Of a DNA stretch of 48,921 nucleotides, positions 17,576 through 25,239 are shown one piece after another. Below the pieces are notes generated by a model. The model saw only the letters and a program-made list of their open reading frames with translations. It was not told the DNA's origin and searched no databases. The translations under genes were made by a program, and so were the position numbers. Positions within the stretch are counted from its first letter, which is position 1, and each line of letters starts with the position of its first letter. This stretch comes from Candidatus Vecturithrix granuli (GTDB taxonomy: Bacteria; Moduliflexota; Moduliflexia; Moduliflexales; Moduliflexaceae), in contig DF820473.1 of the NCBI GenBank assembly GCA_000739535.1, positions 73,441-122,361 on the forward strand, written 5' to 3'.

Positions 17576-18751
17576 ATGCACTACGATTTTGATACAATCA
17601 TTGAACGACGAAATACACAGAGTTTCAAATGGGATCTGGCAGAGACCCTGGTGGGCGAAAAAGATGTACTGCCGTTATGGGTGGCGGACATGGATTTTCA
17701 ATGCCCGCCGGCTGTGATTGAGGCCATTCAACGCCGGGCCGGACATGGCATTTATGGTTATACCGCTGTGCCTGATTCCTGTTATCAGGCGATTATCAAT
17801 TGGATGAAGAAACGACATGGCTGGAACATTGAAAAAGAATGGATCGTGTTGACGCCGGGCGTGGTTTCCGGGTTTCACTGGGCGGTCAGAGCCTATACCC
17901 ATCCGGGGGATAGCGTGATCGTCCAGACGCCGGTTTATTATCCATTTTTTAAGGCAGTAAAATTCAATGGATGTCAGATGGTTGAAAATCAACTGAAATT
18001 TAGCAACGGGCAGTATGAAATTGATTTTGACGATTTAGCCCGCAAATTCGATTCACGCACAAAAGTCTTGTTATTGTGCAGTCCGCACAATCCGGTCGGG
18101 CGAGTCTGGACCCGGCCAGAACTTGCGCGGCTGGCAAACCTGTGTCTGGAGCACAATGTAGTGCTCTGCTCAGATGAGATTCATGCAGATTTGATTTTTC
18201 GAGGGTATCGTCACACACCGACGGCCATGATTTCAGACGAGATTGCCGCGAAAACCATTACATGCGCTGCGGCTAATAAAACTTTTAATATTGCCGGATT
18301 ACAAACCGGATTTGTCATTATTTCCGATCCAGTGTTGCGTGATGCGTTTGTGAATACCAAACAAAATCTTGGGATTAGCAGCATGTCGAATATTTTTGGG
18401 GTTGAGGCCATGGAGGCCGCCTATTCCGGGGGCGAAGAATGGTTGGAACAGTTGTTAGACTATCTCCAGAACAATCTTGAATTTTTGCTGGAATTTGTAA
18501 ACACGCGGATTCCGAAAATCAAGGTCATTAAACCCGAAGGCACGTATCTGGTCTGGTTGGATTGCCGCGCTTTGGGCCTGGAAGGTGACCATCTGAAACA
18601 GTTTATGCTGAAAAAGGCCAAAGTCTGGTTGAATAATGGCGCAGAGTTTGGCAGCGGCGGAGCGGGATTTCAACGCTTGAATCTGGCCTGCCCACGGTCG
18701 ATTCTTGCAGAAGCCCTGCAACGCATTGAGCAGGCGGTCAAGACTTTGTAG
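17576..18751 (+). CDS. patB: PLP-dependent C-S lyase, PatB/MalY family
   Basis: This fold-type I aminotransferase-like enzyme probably cleaves cystathionine or cysteine conjugates to thiol, pyruvate and ammonia. The 391-residue length is typical. Family marks are the N-terminal FDTIIERRNTQSFKWD, LPLWVADMDF (substrate-loop region), the PLP lysine K235 in AANKTFNIAGLQ, and the phosphate-binding LLLCSPHNPVGRVW. AAGGAGTTTATGA gives the ribosome-binding site for the second of two close ATGs, and the alternative ATG at 17572 is in another frame. It is monocistronic, with a repeat array downstream. The MalY-type regulatory role is not predictable from sequence. Confidence 0.92.
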   Translation: MHYDFDTIIERRNTQSFKWDLAETLVGEKDVLPLWVADMDFQCPPAVIEAIQRRAGHGIYGYTAVPDSCYQAIINWMKKRHGWNIEKEWIVLTPGVVSGFHWAVRAYTHPGDSVIVQTPVYYPFFKAVKFNGCQMVENQLKFSNGQYEIDFDDLARKFDSRTKVLLLCSPHNPVGRVWTRPELARLANLCLEHNVVLCSDEIHADLIFRGYRHTPTAMISDEIAAKTITCAAANKTFNIAGLQTGFVIISDPVLRDAFVNTKQNLGISSMSNIFGVEAMEAAYSGGEEWLEQLLDYLQNNLEFLLEFVNTRIPKIKVIKPEGTYLVWLDCRALGLEGDHLKQFMLKKAKVWLNNGAEFGSGGAGFQRLNLACPRSILAEALQRIEQAVKTL

Positions 18752-18773
18752 AGGTAGTGTAGAAAAAATAAGC

Positions 18774-18824
18774 TCGTAGCAGCCGCTTCAGCGGCGTGAA
18801 GAAATGCTAAAGCGTTTACTACGA
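18774..18824. repeat. Hairpin-array unit 1 (locus A)
   Basis: An imperfect palindrome: TCGTAGCAGCCGCTTCAGC pairs with GCTAAAGCGTTTACTACGA. It is followed by ATTTTCAAAGGAGTTCATAC, the start of the conserved linker with a Shine-Dalgarno-like core and a nearby ATG (18854). Confidence 0.6.
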
Positions 18825-18874
18825 ACGCCTATTTTCAAAGGAGTTCATACGAATGGATTATGCGCCCGGCACAA

Positions 18875-19105
18875 TGAAACTACAAGGATTTCGTGTAATG
18901 GTGAGATGGTAAGTGATGCGTCCCCTGAGCGAAGGCGAAGGAAACAATGAGCGGCTCGTTTCGACTTCGCTCAACGAGCGGGCATCACTTACCATTTAAC
19001 CACTACCGGATTTCGTGTAGGAAGGATGCTCAGAGGCAGGGGTCGGCGTCACGCCAACCAATTCGCCGTTAAGAATCCTTCCTACACGAAATCCTTGTAG
19101 TTTCA
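18875..19105. repeat. Hairpin-array unit 2 (locus A), interrupted by a MITE
   Basis: The left arm is split: its first 20 bases are at 18875-18894 and the next 11 at 19017-19027. Joined, they are the exact complement of the 31-base right arm at 19075-19105 (ending CCTTGTAGTTTCA). The interruption is the 113-bp element plus one 9-bp duplication. AAAGGAGTTAACATGA follows the right arm. Confidence 0.9.
18895..19007 (+). mobile_element. 113-bp MITE-like element, complete copy with 9-bp target duplication
   Basis: The element begins GTAATGGTGAGATGGTAAGT and ends CATTTAACCACTACC, forming imperfect terminal inverted repeats of about 25 bp, and has an inner palindrome based on GAGCGAAG and CTTCGCTC. 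The 9-mer GGATTTCGT occurs immediately on both sides (18886-18894 and 19008-19016). It encodes no protein. Excision in silico restores a perfect host palindrome, which proves insertion rather than chance similarity. The mobilising transposase is not in the window; a 9-bp duplication is compatible with several IS families. Confidence 0.92.
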
Positions 19106-19150
19106 AAGGAGTTAACATGATCTGACGCTCACCCGACGTAATGAACATAC

Positions 19151-19216
19151 GATGTAGCGCGAAACTCCAGTTTCGCGGCGGTCAACCATGCGCGAAACTG
19201 GAGTTTCGCGCTACAT
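19151..19216. repeat. Hairpin-array unit 3 (locus A)
   Basis: Arms at 19151-19177 (GATGTAGCGCGAAACTCCAG...) and 19191-19216 (...TTTCGCGCTACAT) pair almost perfectly over about 25 bp, with a 13-nt loop. TTTTCATAGGAG follows. The stem is nearly identical to the unit at 46503-46567. Confidence 0.9.
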
Positions 19217-19313
19217 TTTCATAGGAGAAATAGCTTGTGTTGTAAGGTGAATTTTGACGGGTCCGTAGTCTCGGCTTCAATCGGAAACTCAAGCGAGTAC
19301 TACGAGCCTGTTG

Positions 19314-20057
19314 TTATCGAGTAAAGGGCAATTGCCCGAGAAAATAGGCGATCTGCTTCCGCCACCAGGGCCAGTCGTGATTCACATCATACCCCCAAAA
19401 ATCCACCCAGGCGGGAATTTGTTTTTCTTCCAGCACCCGTTTCATATTGCGCGTATCGGGAAGTGATTCCTGCTCCCATGCGCCCTGTCCGACGCACAAA
19501 ATAATCTGGCTTTCCCGATATTTATCCAAATATCCCACATCGTTCAAATTAGGAAGGTAGGTCAGTGGGAAATGATAATAGGTCGCATCACTCATGAAAT
19601 CTCCAAGAAAGCTCCAGGAGCCATACATGCCGCTCAGGGCAACGAGTGTATCAAAAATATCGGGATGTTTAAAAAAGAAATTCGCTGCGTGGGTGCCCCC
19701 CATACTACACCCCGTTGCCATTAATTTTTCATACAGTGTGCCATGGGCACGAATAAACGGCACCACTTCATGAATAATATAGCGTTCATAATCTTCATGG
19801 CGTCGCGCGCGTTCATCCGGATGGACGCCATAATTTAACCAGGACTGATCGTCAATGCTATCCACGGTAAACAATTTAATTTTCCCGGTGTCAATAAAAG
19901 GACGACACGCTTCCACCATGTCAAAATCTTCATAGTCATAAAAGCGACCGGCGGCCGATGGAAAAACCACAACGGCTTTCCCATCATGTCCATAGACTTT
20001 TAATTCCATATCATGTCCTAAATGAGGACTCCACCAGCGATGATATTCTATATTCAT
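19314..20057 (-). CDS. Esterase family protein (alpha/beta hydrolase)
   Basis: The 247-residue cytoplasmic protein belongs to the putative esterase (esterase D / antigen 85-like) group. It has the nucleophile elbow GCSMGG with S118 and a terminal base H227 in NHDWPWW. The first strands (VVVFPSAAGRFYDYEDFDMV) are typical of YbbA/Fes-like serine esterases. AGAGGAGTAAAACAC precedes the ATG. The gene starts 5 bp after the ATP-grasp stop and is almost certainly co-transcribed with it. Substrate unknown; the pairing suggests hydrolysis or processing of the ligase product. Confidence 0.88.
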   Translation of the reverse strand: MNIEYHRWWSPHLGHDMELKVYGHDGKAVVVFPSAAGRFYDYEDFDMVEACRPFIDTGKIKLFTVDSIDDQSWLNYGVHPDERARRHEDYERYIIHEVVPFIRAHGTLYEKLMATGCSMGGTHAANFFFKHPDIFDTLVALSGMYGSWSFLGDFMSDATYYHFPLTYLPNLNDVGYLDKYRESQIILCVGQGAWEQESLPDTRNMKRVLEEKQIPAWVDFWGYDVNHDWPWWRKQIAYFLGQLPFTR

Positions 20058-20062
20058 GTGTT

Positions 20063-21229
20063 TTACTCCTCTGTTTGATGAATAAACTCGATGACCTCAA
20101 ACATTCTTGTGAGTTCAGGACTTCTTACCACGTATCCAGAATTCCCCAGGACAGAGACCAACATTCCCCTCATCTCTTGATAATGAACGATCAAGTCGCC
20201 GTAGGTTCGCAAAATATCGTCATGAGAGTGTTGGTACCTTCGATTAGGTTTTCTTCCAATGTACCCCACATGATACTTGCGTTGATAGGCCATTGCTCTG
20301 AAGGTATCGTACACAATCAAATTCGCCCATTCCTGATACAGATCCACGTCAGCCGCATAATTGAACATATCCATTGTTAGTCCGGCCGGGGGTCGCATGT
20401 TTGCTTCCAATATGATAAATCGGCGTTCATCGACCTTAAAAAATTCCAGATGAAAAAAGCGTTCTTTCATGCCAAAGGCATCAATAATTTTTGCGCCATA
20501 ATCGTTCAGAGCCTCCGGAATCTCACGCAGGGAATAATACGCCATATTCAGGTCATGGTTGAAAATTTCCATGTCGCTGTGATTAAAAACATGACTGGTC
20601 GAAAAAACGATATTGCCATGTCGGTCAGTTAAACCATCGAAAGAATACAGTTGACCTCTGATAAATTCTTCGAGCATATAATCAGTGGTCTCTTTTTCCT
20701 CAAAAAACCGGTATAATTCCCCGGCATGATGAATGAGTGTGGTATTAAAGGCTTCAACTCGTTTATCTGGTTTTGCTATTACCGGATAGCCAACTTCTTG
20801 CACCAGATCCATCGCATCTTTCGGGCTATGGACCACCTTTCCTCTAACCACCGGAATTCCGGCAGCCTGAAATTTCTCCTTCATTTTGGACTTATATTGC
20901 GTGTATTCGAGTTGTTGCGGATGAATTCCAAAGACATTGAAATCCATTCTCAGTCGGGCGTCAGCTTCCAGCCACTGTTCGTTATGCGATTCAATCCTGT
21001 CAATTTTCCCGTGTCTATACGTAAAATACCCAACAGCTCGGATCAATTCATCATAATTATGCATGTCCTGTACTTTGTAATATTCTGTTAACACCTCCCG
21101 CAATTCCGAACGTAATTCATAATAGTCAACATTTGCTATCGCCAACACCGTTGCTCCGGAACGATGTAACGCCTTACAAAAAAGATAAAAATTTTCCGGA
21201 AAATGAGGCGACATGATTAATACATTCAT
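20063..21229 (-). CDS. ATP-grasp domain ligase of unknown substrate
   Basis: The 388-residue protein has the three-part ATP-grasp layout: an N-terminal pre-ATP-grasp Rossmann-like domain (MNVLIMSPHFPENFYLF...), a middle lid domain (about 115-190, with YTQYKSKMKEKFQAAGIPVV and PVIAKPDKRV), and a C-terminal metal-binding block FHLEFFKV...FIILEANMRPPAG, where Glu, Glu and Asn bind Mg. ATP-grasp enzymes join a carboxylate, via acyl phosphate, to an amine or thiol. It is not a recognisable carbamoyl-phosphate synthase, biotin carboxylase or D-Ala ligase. CAGGAGTCCAG precedes the ATG. The next gene in the operon is an esterase. Confidence 0.85.
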   Translation of the reverse strand: MNVLIMSPHFPENFYLFCKALHRSGATVLAIANVDYYELRSELREVLTEYYKVQDMHNYDELIRAVGYFTYRHGKIDRIESHNEQWLEADARLRMDFNVFGIHPQQLEYTQYKSKMKEKFQAAGIPVVRGKVVHSPKDAMDLVQEVGYPVIAKPDKRVEAFNTTLIHHAGELYRFFEEKETTDYMLEEFIRGQLYSFDGLTDRHGNIVFSTSHVFNHSDMEIFNHDLNMAYYSLREIPEALNDYGAKIIDAFGMKERFFHLEFFKVDERRFIILEANMRPPAGLTMDMFNYAADVDLYQEWANLIVYDTFRAMAYQRKYHVGYIGRKPNRRYQHSHDDILRTYGDLIVHYQEMRGMLVSVLGNSGYVVRSPELTRMFEVIEFIHQTEE

Positions 21230-21430
21230 TCATCTGGACTCCTGTAAATGCGTGTCAATTTCATATAATTCCGTTCCTGAATCGTTCTTTCTGTTTCCAG
21301 AGAAAAATTCAAGGTTTTTTTGATGTAAAGGAATATTTTCTTTACATTTCTTCCCAAAACAACGATAAGGATTTCTTCATTATTTAGGGAAGGCGTTTTC
21401 GAAATTCCCGAAATCCTTCCGTTATTTGTC

Positions 21431-21468
21431 TGTTTCGGGAATTTCGAAGACTCCTTCCCGAAATAACA
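21431..21468. repeat. GTTTCGGGAAT palindrome upstream of the MazG-like gene
   Basis: TGTTTCGGGAATTTCGAAGA and CTCCTTCCCGAAATAAC form the palindrome. A degenerate neighbour occurs at about 21381-21415. Both lie in the 260-bp divergent spacer between the ATP-grasp and MazG-like genes. Confidence 0.75.
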
Positions 21469-21489
21469 TTTTTTGATACTTATTGATTT

Positions 21490-21873
21490 ATGAAAGATAT
21501 GACCGATATTACATTGTATGAATGCCAGCAACTGGTTGATGAATGGGTGAATACGATTGGCGTCAGATATTTTTCCGAACTGACCAATCTGGCGCAATTG
21601 GTTGAAGAAGTGGGGGAAGTCGCCAGAATTCTCTCACGACGATACGGCGATCAGAGCATGAAGCCCTTGGAAAAAGAGAGCGATCTGGCCGATGAACTCG
21701 CCGATGTGTTCTTTGTGTTGTGCTGCCTTGCCAATCAGATCGGAATTGACCTGACAGACGCTTTTCACCGGAATCTGGCGAAAAAAACCAGGCGTGATCA
21801 AGGCCGGCATCTCAATAATCCGAAATTATCACCTAAAGGGTCGTCTTCTCCTTACGAAACGGGAGATTTCTGA
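21490..21873 (+). CDS. MazG-like nucleotide pyrophosphohydrolase
   Basis: The 127-residue all-alpha protein has the EExxE...ExxD metal-binding signature of MazG/dUTPase-like hydrolases: EEVGEVARIL around 37-46 and DLADELADVFFV around 63-74. This is a single-domain form, half the size of E. coli MazG, like the iMazG/RS21-C6 group that cleaves non-canonical dNTPs to monophosphates. The Ser/Pro-rich tail (SPKGSSSPYETG) is probably disordered. The Shine-Dalgarno is weak, and ATG at 21499 is an alternative start. It stands alone, divergent from the ATP-grasp operon. Confidence 0.88.
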   Translation: MKDMTDITLYECQQLVDEWVNTIGVRYFSELTNLAQLVEEVGEVARILSRRYGDQSMKPLEKESDLADELADVFFVLCCLANQIGIDLTDAFHRNLAKKTRRDQGRHLNNPKLSPKGSSSPYETGDF

Positions 21874-22273
21874 AAAAATTGCAATGTCTCAAACTCTTCA
21901 TTGAGACGCTGACAGGATACAAAAATATTTTCACAACACTGTTTACTATTGCAGGAAATGAGTTATCTAATTAAACAAGACTTGCAACCTGTTGCCAAAC
22001 TTGAATAAAGAGTTTGGAATCTATTACCTGAACACATTCATTTTGATAGGCTAGTAGTTCTTGCTTTATGGCAGGCAGATCGAAAAATACAGAAGATATT
22101 CAACGTATGCGATCAAGACATATCTAATGAAAAGTAGAAAATAGGTCAACCAGCTTTTTTAAGGATGTTCACATGTTCTCTGAATTTTCTGAATCTTGAG
22201 GAATAGAACACACAAGAAAAATGGAAACATGTACTATTTTCATTAGTCCTCAATTTAATAAGGAGTCACAGAT
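21874..22273 (+). other. AT-rich spacer before the MCP gene
   Basis: About 400 bp with no supported gene. An open stretch of 42 codons without a start (22009-22137, containing LLPEHIHFDRLVVLALWQAD) has protein-like composition and could be a gene scrap. TAAGGAGTCACAGAT at the end is the MCP ribosome-binding site. Confidence 0.5.
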
Positions 22274-24856
22274 ATGATTAAATGGAATTTGTTCAGTAAA
22301 TTTCTTGCTCCCACCTTGAGCATCATCATTATTGGATTGCTGGTGGTCACGCTCATCTCGTTTTATTCGTCGAAAGCCGCGCTTCATAACGCGCTGACTC
22401 ATGAACTTGCCCAGATTGACAACACTCTGGCAAAGCAATTAGATGAATGGTTGGCCCGCATTCAATATGAAGTTGAACAAAACAGCCAGCGCGAGGAATT
22501 CATTGCGGTGTTACGTGAAGGTGCGACCTTACAAACGTTTACGAAGGCCAATGAGCTTCTAAAAAATATGCAAGTTGGCTCTGGCTATAATATCAACTTA
22601 CATATTGTAGGTAAGGACGGCTGGACGCGAGCCACATCATCTGATGAAAGCGTGATAGAATTTCTGCCGAAACAGGAAGTACAGCAGCATACAACCGAGA
22701 AGACCAAAGTAGTGTTTGAACAATATGACCAGGTGATCCTTTCCAAACAGTTTTTTGGCGATCGTGCGTATTTTCTGGAGAGTATGCAAGGCAAATCAGT
22801 GATTTCAGAGGTTTTAAAAAGTCGCATCAGCGGAGAACCGATTGTCTCTGTGACCGCGCCGATCCGCTATCAGAATGAGATTCTTGGGATGACCTTTATT
22901 GCGCTTAATCTATCAGAATTTTCCAGGCAATTTATTGATCCTATTCAAGTCGGCAATGAAGGCTATGCATACGTTCTGGCTGCTGATGCTACCGTGCTCG
23001 CTCACCCCGAAAAGGAACGTATTCTCGAAGAAAAACTGACCAAATATGATTTTGGCGAAGCGTTAATTACGCAAAAGCAAGGATTTTTTGAATATGTCTG
23101 GAAAGGCAATCCGAAAATTGTCCATCTGACCACGGTAGCAAGAACAGGCTGGATCGTGGCGGTTGGGGCCGACCTGAATGATATTTTCAGCCCGATCGTC
23201 AAAATACGTAACATCATTACGGCGATTTCAATACTCATCCTGGGCGTCATTAGCCTGACGATCTGGCTCGTGGTGCGCGGCATCGTCAAGCCAATGATCA
23301 AAGGCGTTGATTTTGCCAAAGCGATTGCTGAAGGGCATCTTGATGTCACGCTTGATGTCCACCAGCATGATGAAGTGGGCATCCTGTCGGAGGCCTTGCG
23401 CAATATGCAAACCACGATTAAAGATGTTTTGAGCGAAACGGAACATCTCACCCAATCTATTCAAGCAGGGAATTTAACGACTCGCGGTCATGCAGAAAAT
23501 TTTCGCGGCGCCTGGCGTGAACTGATTATGGGAATCAATAACGTGATTGAGGCCTTCGTCGCTCCTTTTACCGTCGCCGCAAGCCATATTGACCGTATTG
23601 CTAAAGGCGACATTCCTGAACGACTGACATACCAGTATCAAGGGGATTTTAACACGCTTCAGAACAATCTGAATTCCTTAATTGACGCCATGAATGAGAT
23701 CACGGACATTGCTGAGGCGATTGCCATCGGCAACCTGTCTGTGACCGCTCGTGAACGGTCGGAACACGACCGGCTCATGCAAGCCCTGAACGCGATGATT
23801 CGCGCGCTCAATGAAGTGGTCGCACTGGCAGAGGCGATTGCTGAAGGGGATTTGATAGTTGATGCTAACGAGCGTTCCGAGCACGATCGACTGATGCAAG
23901 CCTTAAACGCCATGATTGAACGACTACACGACATTGTCACCAGCGTGCGACTGGCGGCAGATAATGTCACTAACGGCAGCCAGCAACTCAGTATCAGCGC
24001 ACAGCAGGTGGCAGAAGGCGCCTCGGAACAATCGACCGCGGCTGAAGAGGCTTCGTCTTCGGTTGAAGAAATGGCGGCCAATATCAGGCAAAATGCCGAT
24101 AATTCGCTGCAAACCGAAAAAATCGCCACTCGCGCTGCTGAAGATGCGCGTCAGGCCGGGCAAGCCGTGGTGCAAACCGTTCAGGCCATGAATCAGATTG
24201 CGAAAAAAGTTGCGATTATCGAAGAAATCGCTAACCAAACACGGATGCTCTCTCTGAACGCAACGATTGAAGCGGCCAGAGCACATGAACACGGGCGCGG
24301 GTTTTCGGTGGTCGCCTCTGAGGTGCGCGCATTGGCCGAACGCAGCCAGGAGGCAGCCGAAGAAATCACAGAATTAACCAATTCTAGTGTTGAAATTGCC
24401 GGAAATGCCGGTAAGATGCTCGATCAACTGGTGCCTGATATTCAGAAAACCTCTGAACTGGTGTTAGAAATCAGCGCGGCAAGTAATGAACAGAGTTCAG
24501 GCTCAGAACAAATTAACATGGCGATTCAACAACTCGATCAGGTGATCCAGCAGAATGCCTCCACTTCTGAAGAAATGGCCTCAATGGCAGAACAACTCGC
24601 CGGACAGGCTCGCCAGCTTCAAAAAATCATGACTTATTTTCGCGTCAGAGATGAAGAAGAGCAAGATTCTTCGAGGCAAAAATCTCGTATGTCTGCCCAT
24701 GCTCCTTTTCACAAGAGAAAAAACTCCCTGGCTCATGAAAATGGACAGGAGAAGTCGCCCTCTGCTCCAAAACACTCCGATGAAGATCGAAATGGGGCTT
24801 TACTTGATACGGAACCTCATAAAGACCATTATGATGAAGAATTTGAACGATTTTAA
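22274..24856 (+). CDS. Methyl-accepting chemotaxis protein with stacked HAMP-like units
   Basis: This transmembrane chemoreceptor has 860 residues: TM1 (about 12-31), a periplasmic double-Cache-like sensor (about 35-310, with [16 protein letters not shown] typical of the distal Cache), TM2 (about 313-337), and a HAMP domain. Further HAMP-like segments follow, ending in two near-identical 39-residue units (about 475-553; both contain [15 protein letters not shown]). The signalling coiled coil carries the hairpin [19 protein letters not shown], with Arg where the usual motif has Asn. The extreme C-terminus EFERF fits the x-aromatic-x-x-aromatic pentapeptide that tethers CheR/CheB. It heads the chemosensory cluster followed by cheA, cheRD and cheB. 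Confidence 0.95.
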   Translation: MIKWNLFSKFLAPTLSIIIIGLLVVTLISFYSSKAALHNALTHELAQIDNTLAKQLDEWLARIQYEVEQNSQREEFIAVLREGATLQTFTKANELLKNMQVGSGYNINLHIVGKDGWTRATSSDESVIEFLPKQEVQQHTTEKTKVVFEQYDQVILSKQFFGDRAYFLESMQGKSVISEVLKSRISGEPIVSVTAPIRYQNEILGMTFIALNLSEFSRQFIDPIQVGNEGYAYVLAADATVLAHPEKERILEEKLTKYDFGEALITQKQGFFEYVWKGNPKIVHLTTVARTGWIVAVGADLNDIFSPIVKIRNIITAISILILGVISLTIWLVVRGIVKPMIKGVDFAKAIAEGHLDVTLDVHQHDEVGILSEALRNMQTTIKDVLSETEHLTQSIQAGNLTTRGHAENFRGAWRELIMGINNVIEAFVAPFTVAASHIDRIAKGDIPERLTYQYQGDFNTLQNNLNSLIDAMNEITDIAEAIAIGNLSVTARERSEHDRLMQALNAMIRALNEVVALAEAIAEGDLIVDANERSEHDRLMQALNAMIERLHDIVTSVRLAADNVTNGSQQLSISAQQVAEGASEQSTAAEEASSSVEEMAANIRQNADNSLQTEKIATRAAEDARQAGQAVVQTVQAMNQIAKKVAIIEEIANQTRMLSLNATIEAARAHEHGRGFSVVASEVRALAERSQEAAEEITELTNSSVEIAGNAGKMLDQLVPDIQKTSELVLEISAASNEQSSGSEQINMAIQQLDQVIQQNASTSEEMASMAEQLAGQARQLQKIMTYFRVRDEEEQDSSRQKSRMSAHAPFHKRKNSLAHENGQEKSPSAPKHSDEDRNGALLDTEPHKDHYDEEFERF

Positions 24857-25231
24857 TACATGTGCTATCCACAAAAAATCTCTGTATGAAAATGAACATC
24901 CTTCTTGCCGTCTCGTATTTTTTCAGATCGATGTCTGAAATTGATCACTCTGGCATTGACAAAAAAATAGAAGGGAAATACATTGAGTGATAAATGACAA
25001 GAGGGATCACAGATTGAGAATTTTGAAAAGGGTGTTATTATTTTTCATAAATCGCTCTTTACAAAATTCTTTCAACATGGAATAGTAAACATCCCCAGAA
25101 ACCAGAGGATTATTTCACATTTTTGAGAACATGTTAAGTGTCTGACGCGAAGAATCATTTGGGCATTTCAGATTTCAACCTATAGATAGAGGAGCGCATG
25201 GTTATCAACTCTTTGAAGGGAGAACAATATT
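24857..25231 (+). other. Spacer between the MCP and CheA genes
   Basis: The 375-bp AT-rich spacer has no full gene. It holds a candidate promoter (24956-24984) and a short leader frame with its own ribosome-binding site that overlaps the cheA start (25198-25239). Confidence 0.6.
24956..24984 (+). promoter_or_regulatory. Candidate promoter upstream of cheA
   Basis: TTGACA (24956-24961), a 17-bp spacer and TACATT (24979-24984). The -35 box is perfect and the -10 matches at 4 of 6. It would give a leader of roughly 240 nt before cheA. Confidence 0.35.
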
Positions 25232-25239
25232 ATGATTGA
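25198..25239 (+). CDS. Possible 13-residue leader peptide overlapping cheA
   Basis: GAGGAGCGC precedes an ATG whose frame encodes MVINSLKGEQYYD and stops at 25237-25239, overlapping the first codons of cheA (ATG at 25232) by 8 nt. Such an overlap suits translational coupling. cheA also has its own GAAGGGAGAA site, which lies inside the leader frame. The evidence is positional only. Confidence 0.35.
   Translation: MVINSLKGEQYYD

Larger units (their letters stand above)
18752..19313. other. Gene-free repeat region: hairpin array plus MITE insertion
   Basis: The 562-bp spacer between the C-S lyase and the esterase contains three long palindromes joined by conserved linkers, one of them split by a 113-bp MITE-like element. 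Individual pieces are listed separately. After 19217 the sequence to 19313 shows only ATAGGAGAAATAGCTTG and no open frame. No protein-coding gene is supported. Confidence 0.8.

Noticed and set aside
22009-22137. 42-codon open stretch before the MCP
   Set aside because: It has no start codon, no ribosome-binding site and no recognisable family. It is mentioned in the spacer entry only.
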